DNA from: Clostridium nigeriense
GTDB lineage: Bacteria; Bacillota; Clostridia; Clostridiales; Clostridiaceae
NCBI RefSeq assembly: GCF_900086595.1
Contig: NZ_LT575472.1
Coordinates: forward strand, 3,155,124 to 3,219,123
Length of the DNA: 64,000 nt
Reading direction: 5' to 3'
Shown piece after piece: positions 18,328-26,702 of this stretch. How positions within the stretch are numbered: the first letter of the stretch is position 1; each line of letters begins with the position of its first letter. A program made the position numbers and the translations under genes. The notes under the pieces are model-generated. The model saw nothing but the letters and a program-made list of their open reading frames with translations. It did not search any database and was not told the origin of the DNA.

Positions 18328-19401
18328 CTATATAAGTTTATTCCACATATTATTGAAGGTCTCATCATCAATTTTAAAAGCAAAGTTTAATCCTGAATAA
18401 TATATATACCCATCTTTAAATAATCTTATTTCTACTTTTGTTCCATCTTTCATTTTTAAAAATAAGAATTTTTGTCTTTCCTCGTTAGCTTGAAAATATT
18501 CTTCTCCACTACTATAATTGCTTTCTTTGTCAAACAATTTCTTTCTTAATTCTTCATCCTCTAAAGAATAGGGTACTCCATTATACATAGCCTCAATAAA
18601 ATTGATTACTACATTATCTATAACAACTTCTTTTTCATTTATATTTCCGTAATTCCAATTATTAAATGTCTCCCAAGTAACGCTTTCTAACTTATCTTTT
18701 ATATTCATCTTGCCAAATACATCACTACCATCAGCTAAAATAAAATCATTTAAACATTCCCAAAGATTAACAAACTCACCATATTCATTTTTAGTATGTG
18801 TTATTAATCTAAACTCCTCATCATACCCTTTTACTGTATAAACTTCTTCACCCTCTCCAAAGCTTGCAAAATCCTTTAGATTTTCTAAATCTACATATCC
18901 TGCTGATGTGCCATTATCTCTAATTTCACCTATTAGGTCCCAGGTAACACCTATTTTTTTATCCATTAAAGCTTTTCCTTCTTCTAATGAAATTTCTGTT
19001 CCTGCTACAGTATAAACTCTCCCTTTATATACAAGACTAGCAATTCTACAGGCTTGAATATTAGGATCTATTTTACCAAGTTGTTGCTTAGGTACATATA
19101 TTCCTTTTTTATAAGTATTATTGACATCATCATTTATTTGATTTTCTTCAATACTATCTTCAACTACTTTGTTATAGTCTTCAGTTATATTATTTGAGAG
19201 CTTATCATCATATTTTATTTTTTCTTTAGCAAAAATTAAAAATGAAAAAATTAAAACTGCTGCTATTGAAAATGCCAGTTTATAATTGAGCTTCTTCTTG
19301 CTTTTACTATAGTTGTTAATATTATTTGATATACCAGTTAATACTTCTTTTCTTGGCTTAATTTTTTCATTATCTTTTTTATAACTATCTTTAAAATTCA
19401 A
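18328..19401 (-). CDS. Probable anti-sigma factor / membrane-anchored regulator
   Basis: About 357 residues: cytosolic basic N-terminus (about 1-40), one membrane helix (LAFSIAAVLIFSFLIFAKEK), and a large extracytoplasmic part of about 290 residues without a family I recognise. It overlaps the end of the ECF sigma gene, the standard position of a cognate anti-sigma factor. The ATG at 19410 abuts the AAGGAG site directly; the TTG at 19401 has nine-base spacing, so that start is preferred, with modest certainty. The external domain contains paired aromatic-rich repeats such as VTWDLIGEIRDNG and VTWETFNNWNYG, suggesting two similar ligand- or lipid-sensing units. Confidence 0.7.
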   Translation of the reverse strand: MNFKDSYKKDNEKIKPRKEVLTGISNNINNYSKSKKKLNYKLAFSIAAVLIFSFLIFAKEKIKYDDKLSNNITEDYNKVVEDSIEENQINDDVNNTYKKGIYVPKQQLGKIDPNIQACRIASLVYKGRVYTVAGTEISLEEGKALMDKKIGVTWDLIGEIRDNGTSAGYVDLENLKDFASFGEGEEVYTVKGYDEEFRLITHTKNEYGEFVNLWECLNDFILADGSDVFGKMNIKDKLESVTWETFNNWNYGNINEKEVVIDNVVINFIEAMYNGVPYSLEDEELRKKLFDKESNYSSGEEYFQANEERQKFLFLKMKDGTKVEIRLFKDGYIYYSGLNFAFKIDDETFNNMWNKLI

Positions 19402-19885
19402 GGCACTCATCTCCTTTCATTTTTTCCTTAAGCATATTTCTTGCTCTATGAAGCTGAGAACGTACTGTTGACTCTTTTATATTTAAAACCTCTGATATAC
19501 TAGCTGTTGACATGTCTTCATAATAGAAAAGGTGTATAACAGTTCTATACTTGTTTGGTAAATCCAATACATACTTATATACTTCACTATCTTCCTTTAG
19601 TGTTACAACTATATCCTCTTCCAAGGTTGTAGTTCTTTTAAACCAAACTGAAGTTAATAAATTTTTACTCAAATTTATAGTCACTCTTATTAACCAAGCT
19701 TTTATATGATCATCACTTTCGAAGTTAACATTACACTTTATAAATTTTATAAAAACATTCTGCATTATATCCTCAGCGTCATGTACACTTTTAGTTCTTG
19801 AAAAGGCTAATCTGTAAACCATAGTATTATATTTTTCTAAAACTTCTAAAATAAGTTCTTCCCTAGGTAAAGAAAACTTATCCAT
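19391..19885 (-). CDS. ECF-type RNA polymerase sigma factor
   Basis: 164 residues with sigma region 2 (VYRLAFSRTKSVHDAEDIMQNVFIKF, about 20-50; the DAEDxxQ motif is typical) and region 4 (LPNKYRTVIHLFYYEDMSTASISEVLNIKESTVRSQLHRARNMLK-like helix-turn-helix, about 108-155). No region 1 or 3, so an extracytoplasmic-function sigma. GAGGTG precedes the ATG. Co-transcribed and overlapping with the probable anti-sigma gene. Upstream, GCAACATTTT near 19936 followed by a T-rich spacer may be its own ECF promoter, but this is weak. Confidence 0.92.
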   Translation of the reverse strand: MDKFSLPREELILEVLEKYNTMVYRLAFSRTKSVHDAEDIMQNVFIKFIKCNVNFESDDHIKAWLIRVTINLSKNLLTSVWFKRTTTLEEDIVVTLKEDSEVYKYVLDLPNKYRTVIHLFYYEDMSTASISEVLNIKESTVRSQLHRARNMLKEKMKGDECLEF

Positions 19886-20020
19886 CTTTCACCTCATCCC
19901 CCTTTCATAACTAATACAAAACAACAACCTAAAATGTTGCATATGAAAAACTATATATTTTAATTTTATGGAACTTTTACACTATACACAAATAAATTTA
20001 TAAAATAATTTAACATAGAA

Positions 20021-20045
20021 AAAACTCACCTTAAAGATGAGTTTT
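20021..20045 (-). terminator. Terminator after the 61-residue ORF
   Basis: AAAACTCA (20021-20028) pairs with TGAGTTTT (20038-20045) just downstream of the stop at 20068 on the minus strand. Confidence 0.7.
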
Positions 20046-20067
20046 TTATTGGCTATCTATATATACT

Positions 20068-20253
20068 TTATTTAAATAAATCTTTTGAAATTTCTTTAAT
20101 ACTTTTGTTTAGTTTTACAATAAATTTATTATTATTTATGTTATCTAATTTTTTATTATATCTGTTATAGGTATAATAAATACCATTCAGATTATCATTT
20201 ATTGCCGAACAACAAGCAAAAGCTATTAATTGATATAATTTAGAATTTTCCAT
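20068..20253 (-). CDS. Small hypothetical protein
   Basis: 61 codons with AGGAG seven bases before the ATG and a terminator behind the stop, which together support a real gene. The product is Asn/Lys-rich with a Cys-Cys pair (AFACCSAIND) in a short hydrophobic stretch near residue 14; no recognisable family. Follows the DUF4230 and 27-residue membrane peptide genes on the same strand, separated by a long hairpin. Confidence 0.55.
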   Translation of the reverse strand: MENSKLYQLIAFACCSAINDNLNGIYYTYNRYNKKLDNINNNKFIVKLNKSIKEISKDLFK

Positions 20254-20348
20254 ATAAAACTCCTAATTTATTATTTATATTATTATATTTAATTAATTCT
20301 TTTAGTGTTATTTTTTCTTTCAATATAAAAGTTTTATTTTACAAAAAT

Positions 20349-20391
20349 AGATTATTATAAAGTATTAATTATTCTAACTTTATAATAATCT
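20349..20391. repeat. Long hairpin, copy 1 of a three-member family
   Basis: Perfect 15-base arms (20349-20363 and 20377-20391) with a 13-base loop reading ATTAATTATTCTA. Similar arms and loop recur at 21408-21454 and 22886-22933. Could be a terminator for the 20441 ORF, but the repeated loop sequence suggests a mobile or RNA element. Confidence 0.6.
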
Positions 20392-20440
20392 TCTCTAACT
20401 GAATATAATTATATTATTTAACTGTTCATTTGGCATATTC

Positions 20441-20524
20441 TTATGCCGTAAGAAATAATACAAAGTAAAACAAAAATATAATAGCTCCTACACCAACGCC
20501 TAAGAAAATTAAACGCTTTTTCAT
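20441..20524 (-). CDS. 27-residue membrane peptide
   Basis: ATG at 20524 with a strong AGGAGG site, sitting 15 bp after the stop of the DUF4230 gene. The product MKKRLIFLGVGVGAIIFLFY... is a positively charged start followed by one hydrophobic helix and ends after LFLTA. Short single-helix proteins of this kind often bind and regulate a larger membrane partner; the upstream DUF4230 membrane protein is the obvious candidate. Too short for routine gene callers. Confidence 0.65.
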   Translation of the reverse strand: MKKRLIFLGVGVGAIIFLFYFVLFLTA

Positions 20525-20539
20525 AATTATTCCTCCTAC

Positions 20540-21172
20540 CTATTTATCTTTAAAAACTATTTCATACTTGTCCAAATCATATACCTTACTAAAAAATCCA
20601 GTTAATACTGTTTCAGCATTAGCTCGAGCATTTTCTAACAATCCATTTGCAATGGCATCTTCTTCTGCTTTTTCTTTTAACCCTCTAATTGATTCATTGT
20701 TTTCTGTCATAGTAATTTTATTAAAGATACTTTCTTCCTCATGATAAACTTTAAAGGAGTCTAAATCTATTTCACTACTTAGGATTTTTGCCGTTGGAAA
20801 CTTAACTTCAATTATCTTGTCATTTTCCTCCCATTCAATTTCACTAAAATCAAAACCAGCCTTAATGACTACATCATAGCTATATATATACTTACTTTGT
20901 GTAAATGGTATTGAAAATTTAAGCAATTCTCTTGAATTATCTATAGAACTCAGTTCTGTACAATAAGCAGCTTGTGTAGCAAATTCTCCAATATTTTCAA
21001 ATCCAATTTTTGTAGTCTTATTATTAAAATAAATAGCTGATCTTAATCCAATTAATACAGCTAAAATAACTACTAAAATTAGAATCCCCCATTTTCCTTT
21101 TTTGATAAGATACTTCTTAAAAAAACTTGATTTCTTAACCTCTTTTTCTACTATTTCACTTTGTAAACTCAT
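20540..21172 (-). CDS. DUF4230 domain-containing membrane protein
   Basis: 210 residues: cytosolic N-terminus, one membrane helix (WGILILVVILAVLIGL, about 30-46), then an external domain of about 160 residues with TKIGFENIGEFATQAAYCTEL and the long helical LKEKAEEDAIANGLLENARANAE, matching the general form of DUF4230 proteins. Function unknown. GGAGAGG precedes the ATG. The 27-residue peptide gene follows closely. Confidence 0.8.
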   Translation of the reverse strand: MSLQSEIVEKEVKKSSFFKKYLIKKGKWGILILVVILAVLIGLRSAIYFNNKTTKIGFENIGEFATQAAYCTELSSIDNSRELLKFSIPFTQSKYIYSYDVVIKAGFDFSEIEWEENDKIIEVKFPTAKILSSEIDLDSFKVYHEEESIFNKITMTENNESIRGLKEKAEEDAIANGLLENARANAETVLTGFFSKVYDLDKYEIVFKDK

Positions 21173-21407
21173 AAAACCTCTCTCCTTAAATTTAATTTCT
21201 TCACAATATACAACGTAATTTTTGCGTAATATTATAACTATCTAATTAAAATTTATTTAAAAATATCTATAAATCATACTTTTTATTAAGTAAAATCATT
21301 TAGTTATCATTTTACATTTATTCCTTTTAATTCTAAGATAATACAAATAAATATTCAATATATTAATCAAAATTATCCCTTTTATTAATTTAACTCTAAA
21401 ATAAAAA

Positions 21408-21454
21408 ATAGGTGATTAAAAGGTATTAACTATTCGACCTTTATAATCATCTAT
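21408..21454. repeat. Long hairpin, copy 2 of a three-member family
   Basis: Arms 21408-21424 and 21437-21454 pair with a few mismatches around the loop ATTAACTATTCG, close to the loop of copy 1. Compensated arm changes relative to the other copies keep the stem. Confidence 0.55.
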
Positions 21455-21596
21455 TATTAAAAATTTAATTTTCTATAATACTAAAAATTAACTTATTAAT
21501 TCTTCTCTATCTTCATATGATAAATACATTTTTAATTTTTATTTATAGTCCTCACTTCATTTATATATTCTGTAATTATAGGTAACACTAATATTT

Positions 21597-21831
21597 TTAC
21601 ATTATACTTATACAATCATTTTCTTTAAATTTAACCTTTTTAATATCTTTAACTAAGTTTAAATCAGAATAAATTTTAGAATCCAAATATATATTTGCAA
21701 TATCTTTTGAAAATATTTCATTTGTAGGTACTTCATATACATCATCTAATATTTTTATATACTCAAATTTTTTCTTTGCTTTTTTTCAAATTTTATATAA
21801 ATCCTTGTTTTAAATTAATTATTTTATCCAT
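21597..21831 (-). pseudogene. Decayed small ORF
   Basis: From an ATG at 21831 the frame reads MDKIINLKQGFI then stops; after a one-base shift a clean frame continues for about 60 codons (KKFEYIKILDDVYEVPTNE ... KFKENDCISIM) to a stop at 21597. The protein-like composition of both halves suggests one gene broken by a frameshift. No family recognised. Confidence 0.4.
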
Positions 21832-22059
21832 TGTAACTTTTATTTACTCCTAATAAATAATACTCACTATTTTATTTAATTTATTATACTAACTTAAATA
21901 ACTATAATATTAAAAATTAACTTATAAAATATAACCTAATTCTTTCCCTATTTCATATTTAACTTCTATACCTAAAGTGTTATCTAAGAACATACTTTTG
22001 TTTTTTTATTAAATATAGTACACTATAAGAAATTACAAAAGATAAATGGAGAAAAACTA

Positions 22060-22605
22060 ATGAAAGGTAGAGAACACTTAGCTATTGGAATAACAGCTAC
22101 AAGTATTATGGGACTAGCTGTCTTTAATTTAGATAAGAATCAAAATTTAAATTATTTTATTCCCCTTATTAGCGGGAGCATCATAGGTTCATATTTACCA
22201 GACATAGATGCTGAAAAATCTAAAGCAAGTCAAACTTTTAATAAAGTCTTAGTAATAGCTTTATTATTATTTGCACTAGTCTATAAGCTAAATATAACAA
22301 ATAGAGTTGTGGAAATATTACCTAAAGTTATTGTACAAAATAAATATAGTTTATATTTTATTATTTTAATGACCTTAGGAAAATTGTCACCACATAGAAT
22401 GTTCACACATAAATGGTTTGGGACAATGCTTTTTTTCTATACCATATATAATATTGGTATTATATATCTTACATTGGGATTTATTATGGGTTATACTCTA
22501 CATATTGTTGGGGATAGATTTTCAACTAACGGAAAACATTTAAACTTTTTTGAATTTAAATTACCTTGTATGAATTCTAAGAATAAATTTAGTATCAAAT
22601 GGTAA
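22060..22605 (+). CDS. YdjM-type membrane-bound metal-dependent hydrolase
   Basis: 181 residues with several membrane helices and the family's His/Asp motifs: GREHLAIG at the N-terminus, GSYLPDIDAEKS (about 45-56) and LSPHRMFTHKW (about 107-117). These are the metal-ligand candidates of the YdjM (LexA-regulated, DUF457-like) inner-membrane hydrolases. Substrate unknown. TGGAG precedes the ATG. Plus-strand single gene, bordered by the remnant region and a hairpin. Confidence 0.88.
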   Translation: MKGREHLAIGITATSIMGLAVFNLDKNQNLNYFIPLISGSIIGSYLPDIDAEKSKASQTFNKVLVIALLLFALVYKLNITNRVVEILPKVIVQNKYSLYFIILMTLGKLSPHRMFTHKWFGTMLFFYTIYNIGIIYLTLGFIMGYTLHIVGDRFSTNGKHLNFFEFKLPCMNSKNKFSIKW

Positions 22606-22620
22606 ATTAGAAATAAAAAA

Positions 22621-22662
22621 TATAAGCTATGGATAAAGTCTTTATCTTACCCATAGCTTATA
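22621..22662. terminator. Terminator hairpin after the YdjM-type gene
   Basis: TATAAGCTATGG (22621-22632) and CCATAGCTTATA (22651-22662) are perfect 12-base arms. The T-run is better on the minus side, so it may act in both directions. Confidence 0.7.
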
Positions 22663-22734
22663 CATTATGCAAAACTTTTATTAGATTTTAGAATTTCAAC
22701 GTTATTAAAAATACTTCTCATATTATTTAATTTG

Positions 22735-22784
22735 GAACATCGTACTCATACCAGGAGTTACTTGTGGGAGGCTTTTCATCCCAC
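22735..22784 (+). other. Structured GC-richer patch, possible IS200/IS605 end remnant
   Basis: A 50-base stretch less AT-rich than its surroundings ends in the hairpin GTGGGA (22764-22769) / TCCCAC (22779-22784). Subterminal hairpins of this look occur at the right end of IS200/IS605 elements; no transposase or TnpB reading frame remains. Identification is tentative. Confidence 0.25.
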
Positions 22785-22885
22785 TTTCTATTTAATAAAT
22801 TGTTTATTTAAGCATACATTGATTTTAATTTTACTAAAAATTTAAATTCATGATAGATACTCTAACTAATTCTTATAAAATAAAT

Positions 22886-22933
22886 ATAGATGATCATAAA
22901 GTGTTAAATATTTTTTTCTTTATGATCATCTAT
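22886..22933. repeat. Long hairpin, copy 3 of a three-member family
   Basis: Perfect 16-base arms (22886-22901 and 22918-22933), core GATGATCATAAAG, loop starting TGTTAAATATT. It lies downstream of the McrC-like gene and could end that operon. Confidence 0.6.
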
Positions 22934-23015
22934 GTTTTACATCTATTTAAAAAGCTCCTAGTTATCACTTGAGAATTATAAGTGATTTACACCATACTTT
23001 CTCTTATTTGATAAA

Positions 23016-24833
23016 TCAATCGTAACTCTCTCTATTTTCAGCAACTTTATCTAGTGCTATTTCTATTATTTTGCCCTTTCTACAATTAGCTGGTATCCCT
23101 TTATAATAACTTTCTAATATAGTCTTCAATATTATAGTAAGCTTTAAATAATCGTTATGATTATCTGGGTTTAAAGTAAACGCTCCTACCCCATTAAATG
23201 CATTTTTACAATTAGATTCCTCACAATTAACACAATCACTTTTTTCTCTGTAAACCTTATGTATATCCCCTGGATATAAAACAAATGCCCCTACCACATC
23301 TGTAATTGCATCTTTATAAGCATGCATTTTGGTAATATCATCAAAATTGAAACTATTCTCTGATTCTTCATCTTGTATTTGATAGTTAACAATTTTAAAT
23401 TTAGCATCCAAAATAACTATTTCCTTTAACTCCCCTTTGTTATCAAATATTTCTATTGATATATCAGGGTCATAAGCTTTTGAATAAGATAAGGGATTAG
23501 AATAATTCTTATTATAAAAAAGCTTAATCCTTGGCAATAATTTCATTTTATCTTCAAACTCAAAATAATTAGCATTAGTCTTTTTTGCTAATGTTTTATT
23601 AAATTCATTTTTATACACTTTAAAAGCTAAATTATTAATGTTTACTTTGTAAATATTACAAAGAACATCAGCTACCATAAAAAAGCAATAGTATTCATAC
23701 AATAAATCTAAGCTTTTATTTTCAATAATATCTGATAGATCCACATTAATATCACTTATTTTAGGCATTGACTTAATTGTTACATAATAATTATAAAACT
23801 GCCTATAACCTTCTCTTCTTTGAAGCACTGTGGAATTAGATGGTATATATGATAAATCTCCTACATTTCTTAGAAAACTATCACTTATTAATGTTTCTAA
23901 TTCCTTTTTATATAATAATGACTTTTCTATAATACTATAATTTATCATCGCATCCTTTTTATTAATGAATACACCCACAAAGTAATCAATTATTTTAATA
24001 ATATAGTTAATAAAATATTTGAGAAACCTATTCTCATTAGTGTTAAAAGTATCTTCTATTTCAACTTGTAATACTTTTTTAGGAAGATAATTCTTACCAC
24101 CTTTGCTTAATTTAGCTGACAACTTATTATTAACTCCTTGAACTTCAATTAATTCATCTAAACCTGAAAAAATATCAACCATAACATCCTCATCTACATA
24201 TGATAATGAATTTATATCTTCATAATAATAGTTATCATAAATATTTCTATGAGGGTTGTTTCTTATTAACTTAAATAAGGTAAATAGATTAATATTTCTT
24301 TGTTTAGTATCAAGCCAATGCATTACCATTATAAAAATATGATACTCTATATCAGTATGTATTTTTTTATCTCTTTCTACACTGCTAAATGTACTTTGGT
24401 TAAAGTCAAATGATAAATTTAATATATAACTATTTATCGTGTTAAGCATTTTCTCAAATGTTTCTTCATTTATTTTGTTTGAAACAATAAAAACTGTTAA
24501 GTTTTTGAAAAATGACAATCCTGTACAATTCTTAAAAATTAATGTTCCAAACTTATCATTTCCATAAGAACCTCTTTTTAGGAAGTCTTTTTCTTCAAAT
24601 ACAATACTATCATTTAGAGGTTCTACCTTATATGAAGCCCATTCGTTTAAGTATATTATATTAGACTTATCTGCTGAAGAATTCAAACATATATAATCTT
24701 TACAATATTCATCATAAGGTAAATATATTTCCTTAGAGTTCTTAAATTTGGCAAGTACTTCTCTTGATATCCCATCAACATATAAAAGAATACCATTTTG
24801 TTTAATTGCTATTAACTTTTCATACCCTTTCAT
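23016..24833 (-). CDS. McrC-like restriction subunit (DUF2357, PD-(D/E)XK nuclease)
   Basis: About 605 residues. The N-terminal two thirds fit DUF2357-type proteins that partner McrB-like ATPases. The C-terminal nuclease core is DPDISIEIF followed by VILDAKFKI (about 455-480), giving the PD...(D/E)xK triad. Shortly after comes CVNCEESNC (C-x2-C-x4-C, about 530-540), a probable metal site. The upper start at 24839 lies one base from the AGG site; the ATG at 24833 has seven-base spacing and is preferred. It begins about 8 bp after the ATPase gene, so both are one operon. Role inferred: DNA cleavage subunit of a McrBC/LlaJI-like restriction system. Confidence 0.82.
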   Translation of the reverse strand: MKGYEKLIAIKQNGILLYVDGISREVLAKFKNSKEIYLPYDEYCKDYICLNSSADKSNIIYLNEWASYKVEPLNDSIVFEEKDFLKRGSYGNDKFGTLIFKNCTGLSFFKNLTVFIVSNKINEETFEKMLNTINSYILNLSFDFNQSTFSSVERDKKIHTDIEYHIFIMVMHWLDTKQRNINLFTLFKLIRNNPHRNIYDNYYYEDINSLSYVDEDVMVDIFSGLDELIEVQGVNNKLSAKLSKGGKNYLPKKVLQVEIEDTFNTNENRFLKYFINYIIKIIDYFVGVFINKKDAMINYSIIEKSLLYKKELETLISDSFLRNVGDLSYIPSNSTVLQRREGYRQFYNYYVTIKSMPKISDINVDLSDIIENKSLDLLYEYYCFFMVADVLCNIYKVNINNLAFKVYKNEFNKTLAKKTNANYFEFEDKMKLLPRIKLFYNKNYSNPLSYSKAYDPDISIEIFDNKGELKEIVILDAKFKIVNYQIQDEESENSFNFDDITKMHAYKDAITDVVGAFVLYPGDIHKVYREKSDCVNCEESNCKNAFNGVGAFTLNPDNHNDYLKLTIILKTILESYYKGIPANCRKGKIIEIALDKVAENRESYD

Positions 24834-24841
24834 ATGCATAC

Positions 24842-26566
24842 CTATTCTATATAACTACAGAATCCGTACATTTGAAGATTCTTCATCATTGATAATATTT
24901 TTTTTGCACTTCTAGGATACTTAAATTTATTTTTTAATGTTTCAGCATCAAGACTCATTTTTTCATAGTTTGCATCCTCAGACACAATCGATAATAATTT
25001 TTCTATATCACCGCTTGCAAAGCTTGACGTATTTTTGAATTCTTTTGGAATTTCCTTTAAACAAACTAATAAAATGTTAAATAAAGGATTCCACAATTTT
25101 TCAAATGACCCATGGAATTTGGGTAATATTTTTTGTAGCACCTGTAAATCAACAGCAATTTGTAACTTATGTTCATATGCTGTAAATTTATTAACATTAC
25201 TAATATACAAACTTATCTCATTCATAGTTCTGTATCCAAAATGCATATTATACACTCTTAAAATATCAAATATCTTAAGGATATCTTTAAATCCATTTGA
25301 ATATATATTCATAAAATATTTAGCATGTTCTGCATTTGGTATATCTATCTTAAACTCATCAATAATTGTACCATCATTGAAATAAAAATTTTCATCCCAA
25401 ACATAATTAGAGTTTTCACTTATAATACTCTTAAATTCTTCACTCAACCCTAAAAGATTCTCAAAATCAATATCATTGAATTCAATAACATTAGCTCTAT
25501 CTAATACTTTAGGACTAAACATATATGTTGTCTCATCAATATTAACTGTTCCTATCGTAAATAGGTTTAAAGGAATTGGCATTTTAGGTGGCACTAAATA
25601 TGTGTCGCTACTACTATCGTATAACTTGTCACATTTATATTTTTCTTCATTTTTATACGGACAATTAGTTATCGTACAGCTTGTACCACTACATGCTCCA
25701 ATACATATATCATTATTATGCAATGTTATTAAATCTTGATATATTTCAACTGATGTTCCATTTACTAAATCACTATAGGTTTTCTCTAAACGCTCAATTA
25801 TAGCTCTGTCTGATACACTAAGACCACTTTTATCTTTTAATCTATAATTCCTACCTTCACCATTTGGAGACTCAAACACCCTATTAGCTAACCTATTATC
25901 ACCTTGATTTAATTCTGTCCTAAACTGTGGTGTCCAATTCTCATCACTAACGTTACTAAACTGTTCTCTCCACAATTTAGAAAAATTATGTCCCCTATAA
26001 TCAGCAACTGGTCGGTAAGTATTAGTATTAAAATCTATAGCTGCTAATATTATTGCTTCAGATAGTGAGTCTCCCTGCTTAAAAGTAAAGTTACTTTTCA
26101 AAGTGCTATAAATATTAATATCTCTTGTCGTGTTAGTTATACGTAATTGTCTACTTTCAATTAAGCTAAGATAATCAGCAAAATAATGCTCTGTCTTTGC
26201 TAAATTCATCTCATCTAATATTAAAAAATACGGATTTTCACCATCACTTAAAGCTCTTATCATTAATTTAATTAAAGGCGTAATATAGTACGTATTATCT
26301 AATAAATTATGATATCCAAACAACCCTTTACTATCTTTCCAATTAGGCTTAACTGGGATTAATTCAATTTTTGATTTATTACCTTCAGATATTATATCTG
26401 AAAATACTTGTGATAATTTTGATTTACCTGACCCTGATATTCCTGTCAAAATCAAAAAAGGTTTAGTTTTTAAACAATTAAAATAATTAAATATTAGTTC
26501 CTTATTAAAGAAGAATTTTTTTGCTTCAAATTCATCAATTATATTTTCTACCTTAATAGCCTTCAT
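24842..26566 (-). CDS. McrB-like AAA+ NTPase of a restriction system
   Basis: 574 residues. Walker A GISGSGKS at 42-49, Walker B LILDEMNLAK (about 115-124, the LDEMN form typical of McrB), and sensor/arginine-finger region FTIGTVNIDETTYMFSPKVLDRANVIEF (about 335-362). Unlike E. coli McrB there is no N-terminal DNA-binding domain; the ATPase begins almost at once. A long insert of about 200 residues between Walker B and the sensor carries five cysteines (CIGACSGTSC..., about 285-315). McrB proteins are GTP-driven translocases that activate McrC. Promoter TTGTTA-17-TATAGT lies upstream, back to back with that of the methyltransferase operon. Confidence 0.86.
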   Translation of the reverse strand: MKAIKVENIIDEFEAKKFFFNKELIFNYFNCLKTKPFLILTGISGSGKSKLSQVFSDIISEGNKSKIELIPVKPNWKDSKGLFGYHNLLDNTYYITPLIKLMIRALSDGENPYFLILDEMNLAKTEHYFADYLSLIESRQLRITNTTRDINIYSTLKSNFTFKQGDSLSEAIILAAIDFNTNTYRPVADYRGHNFSKLWREQFSNVSDENWTPQFRTELNQGDNRLANRVFESPNGEGRNYRLKDKSGLSVSDRAIIERLEKTYSDLVNGTSVEIYQDLITLHNNDICIGACSGTSCTITNCPYKNEEKYKCDKLYDSSSDTYLVPPKMPIPLNLFTIGTVNIDETTYMFSPKVLDRANVIEFNDIDFENLLGLSEEFKSIISENSNYVWDENFYFNDGTIIDEFKIDIPNAEHAKYFMNIYSNGFKDILKIFDILRVYNMHFGYRTMNEISLYISNVNKFTAYEHKLQIAVDLQVLQKILPKFHGSFEKLWNPLFNILLVCLKEIPKEFKNTSSFASGDIEKLLSIVSEDANYEKMSLDAETLKNKFKYPRSAKKILSMMKNLQMYGFCSYIE

Positions 26567-26589
26567 ATACAGCCCCCCCTCTCATAGTA

Positions 26590-26618
26590 ACTATATCACA
26601 CTTCAAATATGCTAACAA
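26590..26618 (-). promoter_or_regulatory. Promoter of the McrBC-like operon
   Basis: Minus-strand TTGTTA (26618-26613), 17-base spacer, TATAGT (26595-26590). Start of transcription near 26583, giving a very short leader before the ATG at 26566. Confidence 0.6.
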
Positions 26619-26636
26619 TAATACCGTGTATTTTCA

Positions 26637-26665
26637 TTGATTAATTTATCGAAGTATGTTAAAAT
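26637..26665 (+). promoter_or_regulatory. Promoter of the methyltransferase operon with overlapping palindrome
   Basis: TTGATT (26637-26642), 17-base spacer, TAAAAT (26660-26665). The palindrome GTATG (26654-26658) / CATAC (26668-26672) straddles the -10 box and is a candidate operator for the HTH domain fused to the first methyltransferase. Confidence 0.6.
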
Positions 26666-26702
26666 ATCATACGTTACTAAGATAGACTTGGAGGACTTTT
26701 AG

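Larger units (their letters stand above)
21173..22059. other. Long AT-rich intergenic region with gene remnant and hairpin
   Basis: 887 bases without an intact gene. It holds hairpin copy 2 (21408-21454), a decayed ORF (21597-21831, minus), and the upstream region of the plus-strand 22060 gene. I see no RNA gene or convincing riboswitch. Confidence 0.6.
22606..23015. other. Intergenic region between hydrolase and McrC-like gene
   Basis: 410 bases. Contains a strong stem (22621-22662), a locally GC-richer structured patch (22735-22784) and hairpin copy 3 (22886-22933). No ORF with a ribosome binding site seen. Confidence 0.6.

Noticed and set aside
25035..25739. Plus-strand ORFs inside the McrB-like gene
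   Set aside because: Antisense to a long frame with Walker and sensor motifs; no start signals.
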